From: an uncultured Prevotella sp.
GTDB taxonomy: Bacteria > Bacteroidota > Bacteroidia > Bacteroidales > Bacteroidaceae
NCBI GenBank assembly: GCA_900539625.1
Contig: UQCW01000056.1
Location: 1-17,407 of the forward strand
Direction of reading: 5' to 3'
Length of the DNA: 17,407 nucleotides
The notes under the pieces are model-generated. The model did not search any database. It had not been told where the DNA came from and saw only the letters and a list, made by a program, of their open reading frames with translations. Both the position numbers and the translations under genes were made by a program. Below, piece by piece: positions 11,979 to 17,407 of this stretch; the stretch's first letter is position 1; each line of letters starts with the position of its first letter.

Positions 11979-14324
11979 TCAATCACCCAGACGCAAGACG
12001 AACTTCACACCGATTCCCGTTTGGCTGTGGCCTGCAAGGGCGATGAAGCCAGCGACGTCGACAATGGGGGTGGAAAGGCCGTAGCCCCACTCACTATAAT
12101 AGCCCAAAGTGCCGACATTGAGGAGGTTGATATAGAGACGCTCTTTTTGCACCACCCGCGTCAGCCAACGCAGGCGGGAGAAAAGCATCATGGGACTCTC
12201 GTAGGCAGCGGAGAGGCGCACGTAATGGCGCGACTCGTTGTACCATCGGGCATCGAGGAGCTGAAACTGACCAGAAAGTTCGTCGTTCCAGTTGCCAAAG
12301 AGATGGTTGTTGCGGAAATAGTCGTAATCAAGGAAGCAGTCGGGCCCACGGCGCGTGAAGAATCCGCAGCCTCCTCTGAAATAGAGGGCACGCAGGGCAT
12401 AGAGCGGCAGCGTGTATTGCACGTCGGTCTCTATGCGCTCGTAACTCGTTGAAGCATTGAAGGTGGAGAGGCCGCGCTCATAGTCGACCATAAAGGTGGG
12501 CCACTTTGAACGCAGCGGCACAGCGTGGCCGTTGCCGTCGCGATAATGATAGAGCGCGGGCGTCCAACTGACGGAGAGGCGCGGCGCAAAGCCAGTCAGC
12601 GTGCGTGCCATGCCATTGGCCGCCGCCACTTCGTTCCATTGCAGGAGGTTGCGACGATGGAGACGCCAGCCCGCACTGAGGCGCAGGCCGACGACGGGCG
12701 AGAAGGCGAAGGTGGCCAAAAGACGGTTGTCGCGGTAATAAGAGAAATCGTAGGTGTCGAACACCTTCGTCAGCGAATCGTAATTGGTGATGCCATGCAG
12801 ACGTTGGCGCACCTCATCGGCCTGCCGAGCGTTATAGATGTGGTCTCCGCCGGAGGCCTCGAGCGTAAAGCACCCATCATGGCGAGGCAAGACGTTGAGC
12901 CTCAACGGCAGATGCCAATAAACTTGCCGCTCCTTGAAGTTATAGCCCACGCGCGGCGCAAACTCAAGACTGCGTTGGCGCGTGAAGTCGGCATGGAGGT
13001 TCAGGCGTGTTTGCAAAGTCATTCCGCGCGAGCGCGACCACTGGACCATCGAGGGCGTGAGCATGGCGGGGAGTTTGAGGCGCGTTGAAGGAGCAATGGA
13101 AAGCGTGTGGCTGTCGAACAAGAGGTTTTCCGTGGCGTCCGACATCCTGAACACATGGCGCCCGCCGGCCTTTTCTCCGGAAACGGAATCGACTGGCTGC
13201 ACATTGGCACGCAAGGAGTCGCGCGAAGCGGCCCTGTCGTAGATGGCTTGCTGGTGCGGCTGCAAGGGGAATGGACGGTATTGGTCGAAATAAGCCTTGT
13301 CGCGCCGCATGCTGGTGGTGTCGGTGTGGAGCTGATAAAGCCTTGTCAAATCAAAGCGGTTTTGCTTTTCCACTTCCACCCGCTCCGTGTATTTCTCCAT
13401 CTGATAGTTGGCCTTCGCCTCATAAGCCTCGTCAATGCGGTTGCCGAGGAATCGCAGGCGCGAAGTGAGCAAAATGCGGTTGGGCATCAAGGCGCTTTGT
13501 CCGTCGCGCCCCATCTCCCCCACCACCTGGATGTGGCTCCATCCGTAGCTAAAGCTGAGAGAGAAGGCCACCACGCGCCCCGTCTGCTCCTCAATGGAAA
13601 GTGTTCCTCTAACGAGCTGTGTGTTGGAAATGCGGGGTTTGACCTGCACACAAACAACGCGCCGCCCCTTAGAGATGTAGCACGACTGATAGCGGTAGCG
13701 ATAGTATTTGCGGTTGCGGCGGTTGACGGGCGAGAGGATGCGATCGGTGAAAATGTTCGGCTCGTAGATGGAAAGGCTGTACCGCCCAATCCATCCGTCT
13801 CTCTCCTGGCGGAGATAGGGCATGGTGGAAAACGAGGCGATGTCTTTCTTGTAGACCTCTGCTGGCGGCCGAAACTGATATTGCGACATCTGCTCGCCGA
13901 AATATTCATGGCTACCGCGCTCAAGACGCAGCATGCCAGGCATATAGCGCGTGAAAATGTTGCGGCGCTTGGTGGCCAGCGTGTGCCGCACATAAACGCT
14001 GGAACGGAAGGCAGCGGCCCGCAGGCCGTAGCGCTGCGTGAAAGTGAAGACGCGGGCCATCACGCTGTCGGCATTGATGCTGTCGCGTCGGCGTGCCGAG
14101 GTGGCGGCAATGGTTTCGTTTCTGTCTGTTTCCGCTGCGAAGGAGAGGGCCGAGGCAAGGGTGTCGACTTCAGTCGATGCCTTCCTCCCAGTGGCGGCAG
14201 AGGCCGCCGCGTGTATCAAGCTCAGCAAAACGCACAAAAAAATCCCCAGACATTCCCCCTTCAAAACAGGCGCAATAAAGGCGCCCCGACAGAAAAGGAT
14301 ATGTCTGGAGATGAATTGGCTCAT
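11979..14324 (-). CDS. DUF5686-type outer-membrane protein
   Basis: A 781-residue envelope protein with an N-terminal hydrophobic signal (about 23-44, ECLGIFLCVLLSLIHAAASA). Residues about 130-270 match the conserved core of DUF5686 proteins (YEPNIFTDRILSPVNRRNRKYY, the GTLSIEEQTGRVVAFSL strand and the GWSHIQVVGEMG end); the rest, about 400-781, is rich in alternating aromatic strands and ends GIGVKFVLRLGD, consistent with a beta-barrel. Many relatives begin with a CarboxypepD_reg-like domain; none is seen here. The ATG at 14324 gives a long polar start before the signal; a TTG at 14264 (MKGECLGIFLCVLL) would give a better signal peptide. Function is not established. It follows the SPOR gene after a palindromic terminator. 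Rich in Arg and GC compared with neighbours. Confidence 0.8.
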   Translation of the reverse strand: MSQFISRHILFCRGAFIAPVLKGECLGIFLCVLLSLIHAAASAATGRKASTEVDTLASALSFAAETDRNETIAATSARRRDSINADSVMARVFTFTQRYGLRAAAFRSSVYVRHTLATKRRNIFTRYMPGMLRLERGSHEYFGEQMSQYQFRPPAEVYKKDIASFSTMPYLRQERDGWIGRYSLSIYEPNIFTDRILSPVNRRNRKYYRYRYQSCYISKGRRVVCVQVKPRISNTQLVRGTLSIEEQTGRVVAFSLSFSYGWSHIQVVGEMGRDGQSALMPNRILLTSRLRFLGNRIDEAYEAKANYQMEKYTERVEVEKQNRFDLTRLYQLHTDTTSMRRDKAYFDQYRPFPLQPHQQAIYDRAASRDSLRANVQPVDSVSGEKAGGRHVFRMSDATENLLFDSHTLSIAPSTRLKLPAMLTPSMVQWSRSRGMTLQTRLNLHADFTRQRSLEFAPRVGYNFKERQVYWHLPLRLNVLPRHDGCFTLEASGGDHIYNARQADEVRQRLHGITNYDSLTKVFDTYDFSYYRDNRLLATFAFSPVVGLRLSAGWRLHRRNLLQWNEVAAANGMARTLTGFAPRLSVSWTPALYHYRDGNGHAVPLRSKWPTFMVDYERGLSTFNASTSYERIETDVQYTLPLYALRALYFRGGCGFFTRRGPDCFLDYDYFRNNHLFGNWNDELSGQFQLLDARWYNESRHYVRLSAAYESPMMLFSRLRWLTRVVQKERLYINLLNVGTLGYYSEWGYGLSTPIVDVAGFIALAGHSQTGIGVKFVLRLGD

Positions 14325-14336
14325 TTATGGACGTTC

Positions 14337-14364
14337 TGAAAATCCCAGTGGCGCCACTGGGATT
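14337..14364 (-). terminator. Perfect 24-base palindrome acting as terminator after the SPOR gene
   Basis: AATCCCAGTGGC joined directly to GCCACTGGGATT (14341-14364), perfectly self-complementary. Leftward it continues as ATTTTCAGAA, giving a short T-run after a GC-rich stem. It lies 60 bases past the stop of the SPOR gene and just upstream of the DUF5686 start. Confidence 0.65.
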
Positions 14365-14423
14365 CATCGTTCCCGCATGCTGCCGAGAGGCGCCGATGGC
14401 CTGTCGGGGGAGCACACGTTTTA

Positions 14424-14942
14424 TTACTTACTATAAAGCAACCACGCGCCAGCGTAAGTTTCCTTCAACTGGTTGCGCGACTGAACGGCAGAAGCCTTGT
14501 CATCGTAAGAAGAAGCAATCACGCGGAACCAGCCCGTGTGGCCGTTGATGGTCTCGTTGGTCTTCACCACGCGTGAAGCATACCCCTGATTCTTCAGGCG
14601 CGTCATCAAACCTTCAGCGTTGGCCTGAGTCAAGAAACTGCCGACAACAACACTGTAAGTGCGGAGCGCTTCGCCATTAACAACGGTAAAACCGCCGCTG
14701 ATGGTGCGCACGTCGCTGTTGTCAACGGCCTGAGAGGGAGTTGTCGTAACCGGCGTGACAGCCACATCGTTCTGAGTCGGAGTGGTCGTTACGCTAACAG
14801 TGGTGGCCTCGTCAGTTGTGCTTGCCGACTGCTGCGCCTTGGCTTTTTCAAAAGCCTGACGGTAGGCGCTTTCCTGAGACTTACAGCTGCCCAACAGCAT
14901 AATGGAGCAGAGAGAGATTCCAAAGATGAGAGTTTTCTTCAT
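14424..14942 (-). CDS. SPOR-domain lipoprotein
   Basis: A 172-residue lipoprotein. The signal MKKTLIFGISLCSIMLLGSC has a clear lipobox (LLGSC, Cys20). Residues about 35-80 are a Thr/Ser/Val-rich flexible linker with repeated TTTP motifs (TVSVTTTPTQNDVAVTPVTTTP). The C-terminal 80 residues (RTYSVVVGSFLTQANAEGLMTRL ... GWFRVIASSYDDKASAVQSR ... GAWLLYSK) are a typical SPOR domain, which in other bacteria binds denuded glycan strands at division sites. A role in peptidoglycan or septal envelope organisation is therefore likely. A perfect -7 box lies about 115 bases upstream, and a palindromic terminator follows, so it is probably monocistronic. Confidence 0.93.
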   Translation of the reverse strand: MKKTLIFGISLCSIMLLGSCKSQESAYRQAFEKAKAQQSASTTDEATTVSVTTTPTQNDVAVTPVTTTPSQAVDNSDVRTISGGFTVVNGEALRTYSVVVGSFLTQANAEGLMTRLKNQGYASRVVKTNETINGHTGWFRVIASSYDDKASAVQSRNQLKETYAGAWLLYSK

Positions 14943-15055
14943 GGGAATGAATCGTATTTTTTAATGTTATGTTTCAGTTATATTTCAGTTTAGTTTCAGC
15001 ACGCTTTGCTGCTTGGCCATTTCCAAATATTTTCAACGCTGGTCGTGCTTGTTTG

Positions 15056-15063
15056 CAAAGTTA
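15056..15063 (-). promoter_or_regulatory. Predicted -7 box for the SPOR gene
   Basis: TAACTTTG on the minus strand, an exact TAnnTTTG match. No TTG is found 19-22 bases upstream, so the -33 element is weak or absent. Start would be about 105 bases before the ATG. Confidence 0.5.
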
Positions 15064-15157
15064 CCCTATATATTTTAGTCCCTGCTACGTTCAATGGTTA
15101 AACATTTTTAAAGAACAGGCATTTAACCGATGTTGCCCTAAAAATATGCCCTTTCTT

Positions 15158-15189
15158 TTTGGATATTCGGAAGCAAACACATATATTTG
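15158..15189 (+). promoter_or_regulatory. Predicted promoter of the YtxH operon
   Basis: TTTG (15158-15161), 20 bases, TATATTTG (15182-15189): exact Bacteroidota -33/-7 consensus with ideal spacing. Transcription would begin near 15196, giving a leader of about 117 bases. Confidence 0.75.
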
Positions 15190-15312
15190 CGGTATGGATT
15201 GAGACAACGGGCGCTGACTGACAACGCCCCTTTATCACAACCTGAGAACAGAACAGGCGGGCAGCACGAAAGTGCGAGGCCGCAGATGTGTAACCTCTAA
15301 AAAACGAATGTC

Positions 15313-15498
15313 ATGAAAGGTTTGAATCTCGTTGCTGCATTCCTCGGCGGAGCTGTCGTTGGCGCAGCATGTGGTGTGCTCTTCGCACCAGAAAGTGGTA
15401 AAGATACACGTGCAAAAATAGCAGAGGCCCTTCGTAAAAAAGGCATCAAACTGAGCAGTCAAGAATTAGACAACTTGGCGGACGAAATCAAAGAATGA
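15313..15498 (+). CDS. YtxH-domain small membrane protein
   Basis: A 61-residue protein with one N-terminal Gly/Ala-rich membrane segment (GLNLVAAFLGGAVVGAACGVLFAP, about 3-26) followed by the conserved ESGKDTR and an amphipathic helix rich in Lys and Glu. The G-x-x-x-G ... LFAP-x-x-G-x-x-TR pattern is the hallmark of the YtxH family, general-stress-associated membrane proteins of unknown mechanism. It is the first gene of a rightward three-gene group; a hairpin terminator after it suggests it is made in excess over the next two. Confidence 0.9.
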   Translation: MKGLNLVAAFLGGAVVGAACGVLFAPESGKDTRAKIAEALRKKGIKLSSQELDNLADEIKE

Positions 15499-15531
15499 GC
15501 CTGACGCATTCAACTTATTAACAACAATTAG

Positions 15532-15565
15532 AAAGGGGAACGGCTGCAAAGCCTCCCCTTTTTTC
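15532..15565 (+). terminator. Terminator/attenuator after the YtxH gene
   Basis: AAAGGGGA (15532-15539) pairs with TCCCCTTT (15554-15561); the inner GGC/GCC (15542-15544/15551-15553) extends the stem across a two-base AC bulge, with a TGCAAA loop. TTTT follows. As the next gene starts at 15618 without an obvious promoter, partial read-through is inferred. Confidence 0.75.
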
Positions 15566-15617
15566 ATAAGCAGGCAGTCAGAAAAAACTTTGACTACCAA
15601 TTTAAACGACAAGAACC

Positions 15618-16007
15618 ATGTTTTCTAACGACCAAAAGATTGACGCCGCCAACGATCTCCTGCGCGAGGCGAAGCAATATGCCGACCTGCGACTGCAACG
15701 GCTGAAGCTCGATTTCGTGAGCAAACTGACGCTGCTGCTCTCGGCCCTGGTGGTCAGCATCGTCCTGCTGGTGGTCTTCGCCGTGGTGTTTCTGTTCGTG
15801 GCCTACACCTTGGCACTGGCTATGGCGCCGCACGTCGGCGGCCTGCACTGGGCCTGCGCCATCATCGCTGCGGGCGGCATCGTGTTGGGAACGCTGTTCT
15901 ACGCCTTCCGACGCCCGCTCATTGTGCAACCGCTGACCAACTTCGTCGCACGCCTCTTCCTCGAGAAGGACACGGAGGATGACGACGACAACGAAGAGGA
16001 GGACTGA
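15618..16007 (+). CDS. YqjE-like / holin-superfamily-III membrane protein
   Basis: A 129-residue membrane protein of the type usually named 'phage holin family' (PF07332, which also contains E. coli YqjE). A charged amphipathic N-terminus (KIDAANDLLREAKQYADLRLQRLKLD) is followed by a long hydrophobic region (about 34-70), a second membrane segment (about 78-97) and a strikingly acidic tail EKDTEDDDDNEEED (116-129). There is no prophage around it, so a lysis role is unlikely. It sits between the YtxH-like gene and a small basic protein gene that starts 3 bases after its stop, implying translational coupling. It looks GC-rich, with many CTG/CTC/GTG codons. Confidence 0.85.
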   Translation: MFSNDQKIDAANDLLREAKQYADLRLQRLKLDFVSKLTLLLSALVVSIVLLVVFAVVFLFVAYTLALAMAPHVGGLHWACAIIAAGGIVLGTLFYAFRRPLIVQPLTNFVARLFLEKDTEDDDDNEEED

Positions 16008-16010
16008 TTT

Positions 16011-16265
16011 ATGGCAAGAAGAAAAGAATATACCCTCGAAGAGATCCACCGCCAAAGGCAGAAGCTCTCCAAACGCATCGACAAAAAGGAGCAGGAGATA
16101 CGCCGAAAATGGCGCGACCTCGTGGCGCCGCCAGAAGTCGACGACACGCTCCACCTCTGGACAAACCGAGCCGAAGCGGCCTTCTCGCTCTACGACGGTT
16201 TCATGACGGGCTACAAACTCCTACGCTCGTTCGGCTTCTCGTTCGGACGAAAAAAGAAGAAATAA
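16011..16265 (+). CDS. Small basic coiled-coil protein, YqjK-like in position and layout
   Basis: An 84-residue protein of no family I can name with certainty. Residues 8-38 are a charged helical region (LEEIHRQRQKLSKRIDKKEQ), followed by RRKWRDLVAP, then a mildly hydrophobic segment EAAFSLYDGFMTGYKLLRSFG, and a lysine-rich end GRKKKK. It starts 3 bases after the stop of the YqjE-like gene. Its layout (basic coiled coil, then a Trp/Tyr-containing patch with YDG) resembles E. coli YqjK, which follows yqjE in the same order, but the similarity is too weak to claim homology by eye. Its basic ends contrast with the acidic tail of the upstream protein. Confidence 0.82.
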   Translation: MARRKEYTLEEIHRQRQKLSKRIDKKEQEIRRKWRDLVAPPEVDDTLHLWTNRAEAAFSLYDGFMTGYKLLRSFGFSFGRKKKK

Positions 16266-16285
16266 GTACGGGTAAAAAAAATATC

Positions 16286-16309
16286 AACTTATTCTTTCAC
16301 CATCACTAA
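16286..16309 (-). repeat. Interspersed short repeat, copy E
   Basis: Plus strand reads AACTTATTCTTTCACCAT then CACTAA. 18 bases are identical to the reverse complement of copy D, 4.4 kb away, and the rest is close to copy A. It lies just past the end of the YtxH operon. Confidence 0.75.
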
Positions 16310-16367
16310 GCGGCCGCCAGGCCGCCGGCAGAGCGCACGCGCCACGCCCGCATCTCCACGACATCCC

Positions 16368-16420
16368 AAAAAGAAATCGCATTTGGAACCCGAAATTTCC
16401 AAATGCGATTTCTTTTTTGG
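16368..16420. terminator. Bidirectional terminator between the YtxH operon and the Nudix gene
   Basis: Perfect 21-base arms at 16368-16388 (AAAAAGAAATCGCATTTGG..) and 16397-16417, with an 8-base loop (CCCGAAAT). The outer ends are A-runs on the left and T-runs on the right, so each strand has a U-tract after the GC-containing stem. It sits between convergent units. Confidence 0.88.
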
Positions 16421-16502
16421 CCGAACATGGCAACAAACGGGCCGCGAGCGCATCCCCAACAAGAGACACACGGCAGAGGCCGCCTCGCCACCCCCGCCTT
16501 CA

Positions 16503-17216
16503 TCAAAACTCAAGCTGGAAGCCCTTCGATTTCAATTCCGCATATTTCTCAGCATTGAAGCTGAAGAGATTAGCCTCCTTTCTTTGCGAAGGGTTGGCAG
16601 TGTCGCCCGTCAGCTCGAGCATGCCCAGGCGCCTCATCTTGTTATAGAAATTGCGGCGGTCGAAGCGCATATCAAGGATGGCCTCATAGAGGTTTTGCAA
16701 TTGCTTGATGGTAAACTTCTCCGGCAGCAGTTCAAACCCCACTGGTTCGAAATGTATCTGTTGGCGCAGCGTCTTTTCCGCCTTACGGAGAATCTGGTCG
16801 TGGTCGAAAGCCAGCGGCGGCACTTCGTCAAGGGCAAACCATCGCGCGTCGGACGCGTCGTCGCCTCCCTTCACCTCCTGCATCTTCACCAGCGCATAAT
16901 AGGCAATGGTGATGACCCGTTCGCGCGGATCGCGCTGCGGATTGGAAAACGTGTGAAACTGACGGATGTAAGCCCCTTCCAATCCAGTCTCCTCCTTCAG
17001 TTCGCGCAACGCCCCTTCTTCGGCGCTCTCGTCCATATTGAGGAAACCGCCCGGAAAGGCCCACCGTCCCTTGTAAGGCGCCATACCACGCTCAACCAGC
17101 AGCACCTTTAGTTTGACACCATCGAAACCGAAGATGACGCAGTCGGTCGTCACGCTCGGATGCGGATACTTGTAGCTATATTTCAGCCCTTCGTTTGCTT
17201 TGTTTTCTTCGCTCAT
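16503..17216 (-). CDS. Nudix-domain protein with winged-helix C-terminus, NrtR-like regulator or hydrolase
   Basis: A 237-residue protein. Residues about 18-140 form a Nudix domain with a complete Nudix box, G57-x5-E63-x7-REL-x-EE-x-GL (GFLNMDESAEEGALRELKEE then TGL), preceded by the expected RWAFPGG. Residues about 155-237 (FELLPEKFTIKQLQNLYEAI, RNFYNKMRRLGMLE) match the winged-helix region of the NrtR/Nudix transcription-factor group, where the Nudix fold senses an ADP-ribose- or sugar-related ligand. The intact box means catalysis cannot be excluded. The ATG at 17216 is used; a TTG at 17222 would add only MC. Its target is unknown: the neighbour upstream is outside the window. It has a near-ideal promoter. 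Confidence 0.9.
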   Translation of the reverse strand: MSEENKANEGLKYSYKYPHPSVTTDCVIFGFDGVKLKVLLVERGMAPYKGRWAFPGGFLNMDESAEEGALRELKEETGLEGAYIRQFHTFSNPQRDPRERVITIAYYALVKMQEVKGGDDASDARWFALDEVPPLAFDHDQILRKAEKTLRQQIHFEPVGFELLPEKFTIKQLQNLYEAILDMRFDRRNFYNKMRRLGMLELTGDTANPSQRKEANLFSFNAEKYAELKSKGFQLEF

Positions 17217-17242
17217 ACACAATTTGCGTTATATCTACGCCA

Positions 17243-17274
17243 CAAAGATAGGGACTTAATTTCGATTCACAAAA
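17243..17274 (-). promoter_or_regulatory. Predicted promoter of the Nudix gene
   Basis: On the minus strand TTTTG (17274-17270), 19 bases, TATCTTTG (17250-17243): exact -33/-7 consensus. The start would be about 20 bases before the ATG, so the leader is very short. Confidence 0.78.
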
Positions 17275-17322
17275 TAATTGGGGTGTTCAAAATTGAAATA
17301 TCAAAGGCTTCCTGAAAAGCTT

Positions 17323-17366
17323 GACAAGTTGTCGATTAGGGGGCGAAGGTAGCGCTAAAAGCGCCC
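17323..17366. other. Inverted repeats at the right edge
   Basis: GACAA-G-TTGTC (17323-17333) is an 11-base palindrome, and GCGCT-AAA-AGCGC (17352-17364) a small hairpin in a GC-rich stretch. They lie upstream of the Nudix gene promoter; either could be an operator or part of the next unit, which is cut off by the window. Confidence 0.3.
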
Positions 17367-17407
17367 GCAAGTAGCACCACAAGCCGGCGCGCGGAGCACC
17401 ATTAGCG

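Larger units (their letters stand above)
14943..15312. other. 370-base divergent intergenic region
   Basis: Separates the SPOR gene (-) from the YtxH operon (+). It holds one promoter for each side (listed separately) and is AT-rich. The 15190-15312 part would be the leader of the YtxH operon. No gene is seen; short open frames here resemble nothing. Confidence 0.7.

Noticed and set aside
13107..14339. Long plus-strand open frame of 410 codons opposite the DUF5686 gene
   Set aside because: Antisense shadow of a GC-rich gene; no signal, domain or promoter, and the minus-strand protein is clearly the real one.
15511..15520. CAACTTATT after the YtxH gene as another repeat copy
   Set aside because: Nine matching bases only, without the rest of the motif.
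15618..16007. Prophage lysis gene (holin)
   Set aside because: No endolysin, phage structural or integrase gene nearby; PF07332 also contains chromosomal YqjE-type proteins and the neighbours fit that setting.

Overview
The window looks like a chromosomal segment of a Bacteroidota bacterium, most likely Prevotellaceae. The evidence is the gene content (a DUF6089-type protein, an undecaprenyl-diphosphate synthase, BamA and two Skp/OmpH proteins in a row; DUF6242-type and DUF5686-type envelope proteins), the -33/-7 promoters of the form TTG-N19-22-TAnnTTTG, the general lack of Shine-Dalgarno sequences, and BamA ending in Phe. Genus and species cannot be fixed from the sequence alone. I see no rRNA, tRNA, CRISPR array, insertion sequence or prophage.

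Layout. 1-2344: a small DUF4190-like membrane protein (+) converges on an AAA-ATPase/PD-(D/E)XK-nuclease-like protein (-); a perfect 21-bp-stem bidirectional terminator lies between them. 2345-3685: PBP4-type D-Ala-D-Ala carboxypeptidase/endopeptidase (-). 3907-9708: an envelope-biogenesis cluster read leftward as DUF6089-like outer-membrane protein, uppS, bamA, skp-like 1, skp-like 2, closed by a terminator hairpin at 3838-3883. 9929-11344: a DUF6242-like lipoprotein with Asp-box motifs (-). 11345-11978: an AT-rich gene-free stretch holding a family of short alternating-orientation repeats. 11979-14324: DUF5686-type outer-membrane protein (-). 14424-14942: SPOR-domain lipoprotein (-). 15313-16265: a rightward operon of YtxH-like, YqjE/holin-III-like and small basic proteins. 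16503-17216: a Nudix-domain protein with a C-terminal winged-helix-like region (-), with a textbook promoter.

Function. Nearly everything concerns the cell envelope: UppS makes the lipid carrier for peptidoglycan and polysaccharide, BamA inserts outer-membrane barrels, the Skp-like chaperones hold their precursors in the periplasm, PBP4 and the SPOR lipoprotein act on peptidoglycan, and the DUF5686, DUF6089 and DUF6242 proteins are probable outer-membrane or surface components. The most interesting unexplained items are the interspersed repeat around 11531-11900 (again at 16286-16309) and the three-gene YtxH / YqjE-like / YqjK-like module, which resembles the enterobacterial yqjD-yqjE-yqjK arrangement. 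I did not find a convincing entirely new enzymatic system; most of the window is recognisable Bacteroidota envelope machinery.
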